From Amblyomma americanum (Eukaryota > Arthropoda > Arachnida > Ixodida > Ixodidae): 64,000 nucleotides of DNA. The stretch is taken from the NCBI RefSeq assembly GCF_052857255.1, contig NC_135497.1, positions 551,676,113-551,740,112 of the forward strand. The letters are read 5' to 3'. Both the position numbers and the translations under genes were made by a program. Below the pieces are notes generated by a model, which was given only the letters and a program-made list of their open reading frames with translations, ran no database searches and was not told the origin of the DNA. Below are positions 41,807 through 53,933 of this stretch, piece by piece; the first letter of the stretch is position 1; the number at the start of each line of letters is the position of its first letter.

Positions 41807-42959
41807 TACCAGATGCTCTTCCAAAGGCTTCTACATTGCCACACTTTCGGTCTAGACGACGTTGTTGGCGCTTGCGGTCTGCTGCTCTGGCCTTCTTCTT
41901 TTCTTCTCTTGCTTCTGGCTTCGCTGGTGGTGGCGCGCACGTGGCGCTACCAGCACTGGTGCCATTACCATGACAACCTTCGTTGTGACGTTACCATCAC
42001 CCGTCGCTATATCGACGCATTTAGTTGTTTTCTTTGTTTTTTCGGTATAATTGGCTGTAATTAATTAACTGACCACTCTACAGTCATCAAAATTGGCGTG
42101 AGGGCTATATTTTGTCCCCTCTCTCTGAAACTGCTATCCGTTTCCTGCTATCCTGATTAATTGCCGCGTTGCTCGTGGAGGGCAGCGTTACATCGGACGC
42201 GCGATTATGAGCCATTAATTGAGTCGTGAGAAAGAACATAAGAAAGTGAAAGATGGAGGAGAGGATAGGTAAAGGCGACTGCCGTTTGTCCCCGGTCGGG
42301 TAAAGCCAGAGGTGCCGTCTACGAAAAGCTGGGGCCATAGTGGTGTTGCCTCCGCCGACGGGCCTTAAATGTTCAAATGCTCGGCGTCGGCTCAACCAAA
42401 CCACTAGGATCCCCTTTTTCTCCTACACGGCGATGTCATGCATGGCTAAGCGCTTCTGCTCGGCTCCTTAGTGGCGCACTGCTCACCATCATCCCCTTGC
42501 GGGGATGTCCCTGCAGATGTTCGCGAACCCTTGGTGCCGCACTTCACCCACACCTGTAAGTAGCAGATGCCTCTTGGGGTGGTCATAGTCAGGGACAAAT
42601 AGTTATGTATTATCTAGAGTGTATTAAAACAATCATGAAAAAAAAGTTTGAGGGCAAGAACAGTCATCTGTAATAATAAAAACGCTATAAATAAAAGAAG
42701 CGCTTAAATGCACACAATAACATGAATTAAAAAAATATTTAGTAAAGAGACTCATCAAGAACAACTTGAAGTGGTGTGACTACCGCATATATATAAAAAA
42801 TAGAGCCAAGAAAGACTATTAAAAGGTATTGAGTATGCAAGCACTTCAGGACAATGAAGTACTATATTGCAGCCAATATTGTCGCCACTGATATGGACCT
42901 CCGGGATCAAAATTATTTTTAATAGAGGACATTTTTTCATAGTCTCAAATTAATACAAT
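41807..42959. other. No recognisable gene; repeat-like GC-rich block
   Basis: The block 42220-42560 (CCCCGGTCGGGTAAAGCC, GGCTCAACCAAACC, GGATCCCC, ACACGGCGATGTCATGCATGG) resembles a dispersed sequence I associate with tick genomes, but there is no second copy here to prove it. Confidence 0.35.
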
Positions 42960-43659
42960 GTTGAACTCTGCGTAATTTATGGTTCCAGGGTGTTTAGTTT
43001 TGTCAGCATAAAAGGAAAGAATGAGTCCCAAAACAGTCAGAATGGCATAAAAAGTTATTTAAGGTCGGTGAGTGTTTATAGCGTGTAGATAATGTATCTA
43101 CTATGCTGATACACTTGGATCTATCCTTATTGAGATGGCGATGCACGAGTTCGCAGAGAAATTTCGATCCTGCTACTATGGCGCCGTTTTTAAGGCAGGA
43201 TAACAGATTTTCATGTGGGTCAGTTGACGAATCAGCCATTCTTTATTTGTGAAAATATATCTGATACCGTTTCTTTGTAGCCCTTCAAGTTTATCTTTTG
43301 TTCAGTATCTGGAAACCATATGACTTGCGCGTATTGTATTGCTGATCGCATAAAGGTTTTATAAGCCAGCACTTTGATTTCCGGCGGCGCCCCTCGCAGT
43401 CACCTCCTCAGAAGGAAGTCACCTTCGTGAAGCGCCTCCTGTGGCGTGATTGGCATGACAGTCTCCTCAGAAGTTATTCGTGAGGATCAAGACAAGGCAT
43501 TTACAGTCGCTCACTGGGTTTAGTAGTTGACCAGACATGGGAAGGGAAAAGAGGGGCTTGTTATGTTACATACATGAGGGAACCCAACAGTCAGCGAAAC
43601 CAAGGAGGATAAGGGATATATCTTTTTTAAAACAATTTCTGGTGTTAATCAATTGCAGA

Positions 43660-44073
43660 TTAATGGGATAATTCTTTTAATGATAATTGATTATAAAGCA
43701 TTTTCTGTGACTGTTGGCTTCCGTCATCTATATTGTTAGTAGTGTTGTTAATGCTGTACGAAAAATTTGACGTTCCTTTTTTCTCGTTGTTTGGTAAGAA
43801 AGCGGATTTTTTATCATTTAGTACCATTTGCCAACTCATACACCAATTTGATCCAGTTTCCAGGGTGCTGTATAAGCCGGTCTGATCTTCAGGGGAATTA
43901 CTTTCACGGTACACTATGCAGTTCTCTACGAACAGCCTTGTGGTTACATAGATATTTGTCGGAAGGCTACTAATAAAGATTAAAAATAAAATCGGAGCCG
44001 AAACTGATCCTAGGCGTACACCGGAGGTAACGGATATTATTGGTGAGGTCTGCTTATTAACTTGTGCTAACAA
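43660..44073 (-). pseudogene. LINE reverse transcriptase palm fragment
   Basis: This 137-codon frame holds the SGV.LGSV..PILFLIFISSLP motif and RLFVENCIVYRE, where the expected ADD aspartates are lost, followed by WCMSWQMVLNDKKSAFL, the usual W...W...L...K segment. It is an inactive polymerase relic. Confidence 0.8.
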
Positions 44074-44129
44074 ATAATGATTAGATAAGTAGTCATGAAT
44101 CCAGATTAAAAAGGGGCCATCACCTAATG

Positions 44130-44368
44130 AGCCCGCCGCGGTGGCTCAATGGCTACGGCGCTCGGCTGCTGACCTGAATGACGCGGGTTCGATACCGGCC
44201 GCGGCGGTTGAATTTCGATGGAGGCGAAATTCTAGAGTCCCGTGTACTGTGCGATGTGAATGCACGTTAAAGAACCCCAGGTGGCCGAAATTTCTGCAGT
44301 CCTTCACTACGGCGTTTCTCATAGCCGTAGTCGCTTTGGGACATTAAACCCCCATACAACTACAAAAA
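44130..44368 (+). mobile_element. tRNA-derived SINE with 13-bp target duplication
   Basis: The head carries a pol III A box (GTGGCTCAATGG) and B box (GGGTTCGATACC). The body (CGATGTGAATGCACGTTAAAG, CCCCAGGTGGCCGAAATT) and tail (GTCGCTTTGGGACATTAAAC) are those of a common tick SINE. CCATCACCTAATG flanks it at 44117-44129 and 44369-44381. It is inserted in a decayed LINE, so it is the younger element. Confidence 0.9.
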
Positions 44369-44680
44369 CCATCACCTAATGTGGGTTTTAATTATTTTTT
44401 TTGGCTTTACGTGAGAAACATGGCACAAGGTTTTAGAAATGTCAAGAAAAGTGAGGTAGGTTTATTCCCGCCCTAATACTAAGGAAAATGTCTTGTATTA
44501 GCTCGAGCAGTTTGGTGCCAGTTGATAGTACTTTTCGATAACCATGCTGAACGGGTGATAAGAAATGATCATATTCAAGATATCTGTTAATATTTCTAAT
44601 TACGAGGTGTTTGAGAATTTTAGGTAGAGATATCTTGCTCCTCCATTTGTGTATAATGATGAGTAATGGCTGCATTTTAT

Positions 44681-45838
44681 TCGCTTTGTGTTTTAGCGGT
44701 TGATAACAATTTAATAAACAATATAGAAAAGTATTTCGCTATCCACTGGGAGCACCGTTTGGAAAAAAAAAGTTAATTATAAGGCCCCATCAAATTATTT
44801 GTGTCTGGGCATAGTAAAAGGATTAACATCGCCATTTCGGTTACTGAGAGTGCTTTTAAATGTTTCGTACTACTGCAAGAGTCTTACTGAGGAAATCTTC
44901 TGTCATCTTTTTTAAACACGAATTGAAAGTTGCTGTCCAATTTATTCGTCATATTCAGTTTTTGTTCTTCACAACCGAAGCTTACTTCACGATATTTAGG
45001 TTTGTGGTGTTGCAAAAAAGGAAATTTTTTAGGATGCTGAGGATAGTGACGATAAAATGATTTCTTCTGGCTGCCATTATTTCCTATTTCATGCCGTTAA
45101 TGGCGCACTTAACCCGGCTTTTCCTTAGGCTTTTTGCAATACCTTGCACTTAAACTGAACAAAGATATTTCGCGTTATGCAAGTATTGTAGGTTCCTTAT
45201 GATTTTTTTTTTACTCAGCCTGTATTTACGGATGCAAAACACAATGTTTGAACTTGTGCCACATTGTCGCGACAATCTGCGTTTATATCCTTCGACAGTT
45301 TTTTGAATGGTGTCAGTTCTTAGATGTCAGGATAGTCTAATACGCTAGCTCAAGTGATTTCAGTATGACTAAAGTGTAATGTTGCGTCAAGGATTATTTC
45401 TCACCAGAAGCAATGATACCGCCTGGTCTACCATATTAAATCAGGGAAGCTAGAATCGCCCTGCAGGATTAACTATCCCTCTCAGAAATTATGTTTGCCA
45501 GGAGCAAAGAAAAATGCTGATTGTTTCACTGTTCCATTGCATGCGAATATAAACATAAAAGAAAAGAACAGCGAAAAATTGAAACTTCTTTTCATATAAA
45601 ACACTAAAGTAAATTATTGAAAGCAATAAAGAGTACGTCTTCACTGCAGAACAGCTACCATAGTGAGCTTTCACTGCACATTATTTTCAGGTGTTTCAAG
45701 TTTTGCCTAAAGCGTTCGCCGGGAAAGTTCATTTTAACTCCCCGTGATATTCTTTTCGGAAACGATAACGTTTGTGAAATAGCCGGTCTGGTAGACAGAG
45801 GGCTGCATTTATATCGTAATCTCAAAACAGGGTACCGC
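44681..45838. other. No recognisable gene
   Basis: AT-rich sequence without conserved frames; possibly the decayed 5' part of the minus-strand LINE to the left. Confidence 0.4.
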
Positions 45839-46638
45839 TGTTCGGATTCAGGTAGCGTGACTAGCCGGAGAAGAGACGAGGACGATCAGAGGAAGAAAAC
45901 TGGGAAAACTTTACCCAAGCACTATTTACATTATGTACAAGTAATGGGCAACTGAGAGCGCTTCTCAGTAAAGAGAGCTTCTTAGGAGTCGGGAGTCTCT
46001 GATACCTCTCAAAAAGGGGGCTCTCTTGGCATCAAACCAGCAGCTCCTTAAATACTCTTCGCATTTCCCAGATGCCTAGCTGGGGAATACAGTTCGAAGA
46101 ATGATGTCCAATCACATGATGGCACTGATAGTACCACTTACGGCAGGGCGGTCCTGATGTTTCTTCGCAGCTCGGTCGAGGGAAAGGGAACAGCAACCGG
46201 TCACGTCGTCGTCCCCGCGGTCTCCAGGTTGCCGCGCACGTGCGTCCGCACCGCGCCCATGTTGACCCGGAGGGCAGCTGCATGACACGAATGCAGGCTG
46301 TCTCCCAGCAGGTATGGAAAGAGCTTGTACTGGTGACCGAAACGCGGAAGCTCTGTCGAAGGTGCGGCACTCGGGCAATTGTTCAACCCCAGCGTGACTG
46401 AAGGGGACCACACTGATACCGCACTTCATCGTGGCGAGGACCGGAACGAATACGCTTATGGTCGTCGCTGGCATTCCTGTTCGAACACGTGGGGACGCTA
46501 TTGTCGTCGTTCCCTCTGGCAGTCCTGCAGTCACGTCTCCCTCAGAGGGCTTACCCACCCCCGCGGTGGTCTTCAGGGAATCCTCCCCATGCCCAACTTC
46601 GCCGAATTCCACAGCAGGAAGTAAGCGCGCGCACAACA
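45839..46638 (-). repeat. LTR of the minus-strand gypsy element (3' LTR)
   Basis: It matches 50997-51856 almost throughout, with scattered substitutions and fewer copies of a 47-bp internal unit (ATTCCTGTTCGAACACGTGG occurs once here, two related units there). Confidence 0.9.
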
Positions 46639-47362
46639 GCACCCCCGCCGCCAGATATTGCGCCCGGAAGATGAACTGCTCGCACGTAGCTCGGCTGACT
46701 GGGCGTGCCAGGAACCAGATGCCCATTGGGAGTCTTCTGATGGCTTTCAGTGTCGAAGCTCGGCATCGCTTCCCCTCGTCAGATGGCCGTTTTGGGAAAT
46801 TCTCTGCAATGCTAGCCAAAAGGGATCACAGACGCCAAACCGCACCTGACAAAAGCACGTGCCGTCAGAACCCACTCATACCGCCAGACCAACACTCAGG
46901 GCCAAAACTGCACTTAGCAAAAAAACTTCAACTAAAACTTGAAGAGATCAAATGTTTTGCCTGAATGAACACATGGTGTCTCCCGACGAGTAGTATTGAT
47001 AGGGCACCTGTCCAAGGCGTGTGCTCCCGCTCGAGGCGCACTTGGATACGAAAAAAAATTGCTAAAATGAAATCAGGTTGGTGCTTAGAGGGCACGTGGT
47101 ACGGGAAAAGGTGACTTGATTTATCCGACGTGGCGTTCAATTTTGCCCGCCCCAATACCTAGAGTCAAGCTACGTTACACCACTCGCTCTTACTTATCCT
47201 TGGCCGAAATAAGAAAACGTACTCCTAGGTATGTTACCTGATCATGAACAGCATTACTGCGAAGAAAGTGGGATATATTCGCTCTCCATTAGGAAGAGAA
47301 TATGAAATAAACCTCGAAACTACAAATTTGGGGGACATCCCCTTTTGTAAAATCTTTAATAG

Positions 47363-48187
47363 CTAAAATTCTCGCCTTAGCCCGTCGGCATTTGTGTGGA
47401 GCGTGCCTTTCTTGTAGCGAACCTCGAAGCTGTGGTGCTGGAGTGCCAGGCTCCACCTCAGTAGACGACCATTTTTAGGCGACACATTGTGCAACCAAGT
47501 CAAAGGGCAATGGTCCGTTTCTACTGTGAAACGGGACCCGGAGACGTACCATGCCAGTTTGTCTATCGCCCACATGAGGCATGCGCATTCTTTTTCCGAC
47601 GTGCTATACGCCTCTTCCCGCGTGCTGAGCTTGCGGCTCAAGTAAAGGACAGGCCGTGTGTGCCTGCCATCGCTTTCCTGGCAAAGAATAGCGCCTGACC
47701 CGTGGTCGCTGGCATCACATTGTATGATAAAGGGTTTCGAGAAATCTGGCGCAGCCAGTATTGGGCGCTCGCTTAGGGCCGTTTTAAGACTCTGAAACGC
47801 CTTCTCTTTCTTTTGGTCCCAAGAAAGATTGGCAGGCTCACTTTTTCTCAGCGCGTCGGTCAGGGGGCTGGCTAAATCAGAGTAGCCCTTTACGTAATGC
47901 TGATAATAGCCTGCTAGGCCAAGAAAAGCCCTGAGTTCCGATTTTGTGGTTGGGCGACGGTGCTCCACCACGGCAGCCACGTTAAGTTCTGCAGGTCTGC
48001 GTTGGCCTCGTCCGACCACGCGCCCAAGATAGTTAACTTCGGCGCACCCCAGGTCAAATTTTCCCGCCCTTACCGCTAAACCAGCCTCAAGCAGTCGGCT
48101 CAACACAATACGCAGATGTTCAATGTGCTCCTCCCAGTTTTGTGAGAAAACGGCCACGTCGTCAATGTAGGAGAGAGGGATCTGCAA
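47363..48187 (-). pseudogene. Gypsy RT C-terminal part and RNase H
   Basis: This 274-codon frame begins at the catalytic box LSYIDDVAVFSQNWEEH and continues with LEAGLAVRAGKFDLG, VNYLGRVV, the ELRAFLGLAGYYQHYVKGYS connection and an RNase H starting FIIQCDASDHGSGAILCQ, with VLYLSRKLSTREEAYSTSEKE and FTVETDHCPLTWL. It stops after HTNADGLRREF, where gypsy elements usually continue to integrase. It is frameshifted from the N-terminal RT piece. Confidence 0.9.
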
Positions 48188-48862
48188 GTCCCCGCAGCAC
48201 TTGGTCCATTAACTTTGAAAAACAGTACGGAGCATTTTTCAAGCCGAAGCTCAACATTACAGGGCGAAACGTGCCCGCAGGGGACACGAATGCTGCGTAC
48301 CTGCTGGCGCGCTCAGTGAGTGGCACCTGCCAGTAACCACTAACTAAATCCAGTGTGGATATATATTCTGATTTAGCTACTGTTTCAACCCTCTCCTCAA
48401 TGTTCGGAATGGGGTAGGTCTGGTACACTGTGATTGAATTCAGTCTCCAGTAGTCCACGCAAGGTCTCGGATCTTTGCTGGGACCTCTACAATAATCATT
48501 GGTGACGTATAGTCACTTTCACAGGGCACTATGACGCCAAGTTCGCACATGCGGCGGATCTCCGTCTCAATGATTTCTTTTTGTCTTGGAGAGACACGGT
48601 ACGGTTTGCTCCTGATTGGGTATCCGATGGACAGATGAATGTCGTGTTCGACGAGGGTTGTTTTTCCTGGTTTGTTTGAAAACACCGCTTCAAAGTCGCG
48701 GACGACGTTTTTCATGTCTCCTCGTTGATTTTCCGACAAACGTGGCTCTCTGTCGATTGAATTTAGCAGCTCATTCGCTGCCTGCTCGTCCTCATGTATG
48801 ACATAAGGTATGTCTGAGATCTCTTGAAAGCTGATGTTCTTTCTGTCGACTCCCTCGCTCAC
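48162..48862 (-). pseudogene. Gypsy RT N-terminal part (two frames)
   Basis: Frame 48862-48440 holds VEHDIHLSIGYPIRSKPYRVSP and the GVIVPCESDYTSPMIIV finger motif. Frame 48458-48162 continues with DYWRLNSITVYQTYPIPNIEE, ISTLDLVSGYWQVPL (motif A aspartate) and FGLKNAPYCFSKLMD. Frameshifts near 48450 and 48180 separate the pieces. Confidence 0.9.
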
Positions 48863-49038
48863 CTTATTGCTTAGATCTCTTAACGATGGGTCGTTTTTCT
48901 GCTCCGCAATAAGTGCTTTCCTATCAACCTTAGTGAACTCCTCCCAACAAGTCGAAGCAGGTGTTATTGTCGAACCCTGCGCGTTGGTTCCTGTTGCCCC
49001 ATTCTCTACGGAATCGGCAGTTCCTTGGATATCATGAG

Positions 49039-49707
49039 CTACTGCTTGTTCGGGAACACCTTCATGGTCATGCTCATGCGGTTTAGAAGGATAAGTTTTT
49101 CTGCAAGGATCCCCTGTTGGTCGGGAGAGAGGTTCGGTGCCTGCTCATTTATCGGAGAGCAGTCGAGTTTCTTTGCGAGCTTTCGCGATCGAAAACGTGT
49201 TAGCGCCATGCAAGCCAAGCCGCAGGTGAAAGATAAACCTTTTTCTTTCAGCAGCTGCTCGGATTTGTTCGAAAACAGGTAGGGCAGGTGTGTCGGCAAG
49301 TTTGCGATAACCGCCGCTTCTGTGTCTAGCCTGCCAAAAGTCCCCTCTAGGGTCACCTTCGCTATAGGCAAGCATGCACTCTGTTCTTCGGCGACCTGCT
49401 TAATCCAGGCGCATTCGCCGGTGTAGTCCGTGGAGGAAACACAGGACGGATGAGCAACATCCATGGTAGCCGCTGAATCCCACAGTGCCCTGTATTTCTT
49501 GCCATTTATAACCACGTCCCGCATGTATGGCTCTAGCAATTTAAGGTTTTCCTCCGACTCTCGCATGCACTCGGACGCCATCTTTTGCTGTTTGCAGTTC
49601 ACTGAGATGTGACCCTCCTTGTTGCAATAATAGCAGACAATGGGCTTTCGCGCTTCAAACGCGCGAGCTCCAGGTGCCTGCTGTTTCCGCGATTTGGGTG
49701 ACTCCAC
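49039..49707 (-). pseudogene. Gypsy zinc knuckle and protease region
   Basis: CYYCNKEGHISVNC near the N-terminus is a CCHC zinc knuckle of nucleocapsid type. YRALWDSAATMDVAHPSCV further on is the protease region, with D-S-A in place of the usual D-S/T-G, so the active-site motif is altered or worn. ADTPALPVF-like and later segments link it to the RT. Confidence 0.8.
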
Positions 49708-50184
49708 CTTGTTTTCGCTACCTACTCATTTTGATCCCGCGTCCTCTGTTCGGCGATCTCGGCGTGCTGGTGGCACCCTTCGGTCAGGGATTCTCTTTAA
49801 ATAGGTTTCTCCCTTTCCTAACCTGTTATCGTACCCTGCCTTGCTTTGGAGGTTTCGGCGAACGTAATACTCGTCTGCGAGCTGTGCTGCTTTGTCTAGG
49901 TCTATATCTGTTAGCCTATCTTGCAGCTATATCCTCAAATCTTCTGGAATCGAGCTATAGTATTGCTCTAGTGCGATGCACTCCAGTACCTTGTCTTGAC
50001 TTCCGTGCACCTCAGCGGTCTTAAGCCACTCGTTTAAGTTGACTTTAAGCCGGTACGCGAAGTCAGTATGCGACTCTCCGCCTTTCTTTGCGTGCCTGAA
50101 CAGCTGCCTAAAGGCTTCAGCAGAAAGCCGGTACTTTCTAAGCAGTGCGCTCTTTATCTTCTCGTAGTCATCACACTCTTCCCG

Positions 50185-50640
50185 TCAGAGGCGAGCCACC
50201 ACTTCGGCCGCCTCGCACGGAAGGAGAGGAAGTAATTTCTCAGACCAAGCGCTCTTGTCGATGTGCACCTTCCCGCATGCGCGTTCGAAATTTACCAAAA
50301 AGAGTGCAATATCGCCTCCCACGCGGTATGGCGAGACGGGATCCTGCAGTCTCTTCCTCCCTTGATCCTCCACCGAAGCTACAGGGCTAAGACGCGCCAC
50401 ATTCTCTCCATTAGACGCGATTTCGAGCTCCTTCATTTTTCGAGCATGTTCTCTCGCTTTTTCCTCTGCCTCACGGACCTCCCGTCTCTCTTGAGCCAAT
50501 CGAAGCTCTTCTTTTTCTTTCTGCTCGCCCAATTCGCGTCTTTCTTGTGCCAACTGAAGCTCTTCTTTTTCTTTCTTGCGGTCAACAACCGTTTCCAAAG
50601 CCTCGTCGACCTTCTCAGTTGTCACCTCCTCCTGCCGCAT
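50185..50640 (-). pseudogene. Gypsy gag with coiled coil and SCAN-like capsid part
   Basis: A long Glu/Lys/Arg heptad region (QLAQERRELGEQKEKEEL and on) is followed by DIALFLVNFERACGKVHIDKSAWSEKLLPLLPCEAAEVVARL, typical of the gag family related to SCAN domains. The SCAN-like continuation (KYRLSAEAFRQLF, then a SHTDFAYRLKVNLNEWLK segment) lies in a shifted frame at about 50170-50015. It formed the virus-like particle in active copies. A stop at the frame end disables it. Confidence 0.7.
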
Positions 50641-50996
50641 AACCTCGAGAATCTTTTTTTCTATTCGCAGAACGTAGTGAAATCCCCAGCTCCTTGCAAA
50701 TTTCGAGCAGGTCCTGTACTTTTAACTTCTCCATCGTCAGTTCCAACATGCGTTAGCAAGCCTACTAAAACAAAAGCACTAGCTTGAAGTGGACAAAGCA
50801 GTTTCCCTAAATCAATTTCCCAGGCAACAGGAAACCGCACCTAGCATCTGCCTGTGCTAGTGCGGTCTGGCGAAATGCACGGAAAACATTGGGCACTCAG
50901 CCTGCCAAGGTATAGCTGACGCCTGTCAGTCCCGTAGCTGCCGAGGTTCATTGGAGCCCGTAACTTCACGTGGACGTCCCACAGATGCCATCCAGT

Positions 50997-51856
50997 TGTT
51001 CGGATTCAGGTAGCGTGACTGGGCCGGAGAAGAGACGAGGACGATCGGAGGAAGTAAACTTGGAAAACTTTATACAAGGACTATTTACATTATGTACAAG
51101 TACGGGCAACTGAGAGCGCTTCTCAGTAAAGAAAGCTTCTTAGGAGTCGGGAGTCTCTGATACCTCTCAAGAAGGGGGCTCCCCTGGCATCAAACCAGCA
51201 GCTCCTTAAATACTCTTCGTATTCCCCAGATCCCTATCTGGGGAATACAGTTCGAAGAATGATGTCCAATCACGCGATGGCACTGATAGTACCGCCAACG
51301 GCAGGGCGGTCCTGATGTTTCTTCGCAGCTCGGTCGAGGGAAAGGAAACAGGACCTGGTTACGTTGTCGTCCCCGCGGCCTCCAGGTGGCCGCGCACGTG
51401 CGTCCGGACTGCGCCCATGTTGACCCGGAGGGCACCTGCATGACACAGGAATGCAGGCTGTCTCCCAGCAGGAGTCGAAAGAGCTTGTACTGGTGACCGG
51501 AACGCGGAAGCTCTGACGAAGGGGCGGCACTCTGCAACTGTTCAAATCCAGCTTGACTGAAGGGGACCACACTGATACCGCACTTCGTCGTGGCGAGGGC
51601 CGGAACGAATAGGCTTATGGTCGTCGCTGGCATTCCTGTTGGACACGTGGGATCGCTTTTGTCGTCGCTGCTTCCTGCATTCCTCTTCGAACACGTGGGG
51701 ACGCTATTGTCGTCGTTCCCTCTGGAAGTCCCGCAGTCACGTCTCCCCCAGAGGGCTCACCTTCCCTCGCGGTGGTCTTCAGGGAATTCTCCCCATGCCC
51801 AACTTCGCGGAATTCCACAGCAGGAAGGAAGCGCGAGCACAGCACCGCGCACAACA
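50997..51856 (-). repeat. LTR of the minus-strand gypsy element (5' LTR)
   Basis: It matches the LTR at 45839-46638 but is 60 bp longer, mainly because of an extra 47-bp unit at about 51630-51720. TGGATGGCATCTGTGGG on the minus strand, 2 nt after its end (50978-50994), sits where a tRNA primer-binding site is expected. Confidence 0.9.
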
Positions 51857-53530
51857 CCACATCGTAGTGTTAGAACCATGTTTTGCTCCCTTTCTTCTCC
51901 TTTTCGTTTTTGTCGCCCTCTAACCCCTTGGAGCAAACGAAGCAGTGCCGTGTGGGTACCACGGAAAGTGACGACAAACGAGACATGGCGTCAAGCTATT
52001 GGACACCCTTCCTTCCTTATTTCGAATGCGAAGATTAAGGTTTCGAACTGTCAAAAACTCCTAAGTGAGCTTTATATGATTGTGCTTCCCTTGTGTAAAT
52101 AATAAAAAAAACACGCCGAGATTTTCGTTTGAAGGCGGGAAGGAGACACATCTGAACTTTTCTGAACACGTCCACTTGAGCACACCTTAGTTTTCTGCTC
52201 GTTTCTGTGCACATTGGTCATCGCGAGAGCCGTCACTCTCACAGGCTAGTGGCCTGTTAGCTTTCAAATTATTTTCGGCAAGATTTGCAAGTACGGTTTT
52301 TTTTGTAGCGCTATATTTTGAAGGTAGCTTATGCTTGGAAGTAACGGGACCACCAAGCTCATCCTCGAAGGGGTGGGAACCTGTCCGAGTGACGACGTGA
52401 GATTTTCGCCTTCGGGAGGACCGGTACAAATTGCGTGGACGAACCCAGCCCGTCTTCGGTACTCATATTGTGTAGCAGTCCCTTCAACTTGTTTATACAT
52501 GTAGATTAAACCTTCAATGCCAGAGCGCATCGGCTGTGATACCGAGTGTAAAACTGAATCATTTTTACTTCTGCTGGGTAAGGTGCAAAAATTACTAACA
52601 TGACTGCAGAAGCGGCCTTTTCCAGTATACATTTCGCAACGAGAGGTCGAACTGTTAGCTTCCAGAGTTGCGGGAGGCCTACTCAGAGATACATTCATGC
52701 AAAATATAACCCTAACAGCGAAGCACCGTATTATTTCTGTAGTCATGAGGCAGAATTGCTAGTTGACGGCGCAGTTTGAATTTAGGTCCTCATTTACTGT
52801 TTGCGAATTTGTAATTGCGAGCTGTTTTTTTTCCTTCCTCATAAAAGAATTGTTCAAACTTGACATAATGAAGTTATGCTATAATCATGTTTTTATTAAT
52901 AAATCTCCCAGTTCCTATCTGCCTTTAGTGAAGGTGCCATTCGTAATGAAATGCAGGAAAGTTCCCAACATTTATCGACCTACGTTTGCACTGCCCTGGC
53001 ATGACCGGATTAAAAGAGAGGTCATAACATCACAGTCAGACGAGGCGTGGCGATCGGAGGATGATCACAAAACTAATACTTTTCAAAATTTTGCTTAAAT
53101 GCCTCCAACGACTGGAAGAACCGAGAATACAGTTGTTTTCTCTTATCAAAATGACCACGGCTTCATCCTGTATCTGGCGATCTTTACGTACAGGCGCGGG
53201 CAAAAAACGTTAGCACAAGCGACGCCAGCAGAGCGGCGGAGACGCATCCCGCGGCTGTTGCTGCGCCGAGGTTTGGGAACACGCCTGGCACTCTTTTTAC
53301 TGGCGGGTTCGTATATCGTAGCCCCTAGCGTAGTCATCTGCCGCTCCGCTGGCACATCACCTGTACTTATGCTTTTCGCTCGCGTCTGTAGACTGTAATT
53401 TGGGGGCGCTGCCTCGAAGTCCCTGATCTCGCCTGTGAGCCACGTTTCTGAAGGAGCACTAAAGTCTGCTTCGAGGCCGAGGAATCAAGTGCTTCAAGTT
53501 TCTATTAGGCTGCGGGAACTTACTCTTATA
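51857..53530. other. No recognisable gene
   Basis: No conserved protein or RNA is seen. A GC-rich part at 53200-53420 looks like dispersed-repeat sequence but cannot be classified from this window. Confidence 0.4.
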
Positions 53531-53534
53531 CTAG

Positions 53535-53772
53535 TGTTAGCGGACCTTCCGATGCGCGGCGAGCGCGCGCAGCGGAAAAAGCGCAGTTGTCCGGCAACCC
53601 TGGGCGAGCAGGCGGCTAGCAACCCCGGGGAGGAAGACAGGAGAGGCAAGATGGACGCTGGACCGTACGCACCCGTGTAATCGCTCTAAACGTAACCTTG
53701 TTAATAAACAGTTTGAAAAAGTAATAAGGCATCCTGCCGTTAATTCGCGCCCCAACACAAAGATAGCCTACA
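53535..53772 (+). repeat. 5' LTR of the intact gypsy element (238 bp)
   Basis: It begins TGTTAGCGGACC, ends GATAGCCTACA and is identical base for base to 58335-58572. AATAAA at 53703-53708 is a likely poly(A) signal. CTAG precedes it (53531-53534). Confidence 0.97.
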
Positions 53773-53933
53773 AATCAGAAGTGGGATTACCGCCTCCGAA
53801 AGCCTGGAGCAACGGGAAAAAGGCAACGCACAACGACGCCGACTGCGTGAAGACGGCACCGGTGAGCCTCCTCCCAATACTCTGATTCCTCGAACTGAAG
53901 CGGTCAGCTAGCAGCAACCCCTACAGCATCGCC

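Larger units (their letters stand above)
42960..44680 (-). mobile_element. CR1/L2/Jockey-like LINE, interrupted by a SINE
   Basis: Minus-strand order: an RT finger/palm part (44675-44442: LVIRNINRYLEYDHFLSPVQHGYRKVLST), the SINE insertion (44368-44130), the palm (44073-43660: SGVRLGSVSAPILFLIFISSLP, RLFVENCIVYR) and the C-terminal part (43239-43003: RHLNKDRSKCISIVDTLSTRYKHSPTL). In the catalytic box the ADD is replaced by VEN, so the RT is dead. Stops lie between the parts. Confidence 0.75.
45839..51856 (-). mobile_element. Ty3/gypsy retrotransposon, decayed, no integrase seen
   Basis: Direct LTRs of about 800 bp (45839-46638) and 860 bp (50997-51856), each reading TGTTCGG...ACAACA on the plus strand, enclose minus-strand gag (50640-50185 and on), zinc knuckle plus protease (49707-49039), RT (48862-48162) and RT end plus RNase H (48187-47363). 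Frameshifts and stops break it. No integrase HHCC or DDE motif is visible in the 720 bp left after RNase H, nor between protease and RT. The flanks (ACCGC versus CCACA) give no perfect target duplication. Confidence 0.85.

Noticed and set aside
46112..46819. 235-codon minus-strand frame
   Set aside because: It mostly runs through the gypsy LTR and shows no protein-family motif.
53537..53758. 73-codon minus-strand frame repeated at 58337-58558
   Set aside because: It lies antisense in both identical LTRs; its duplication reflects the LTRs and it has no recognised domain.
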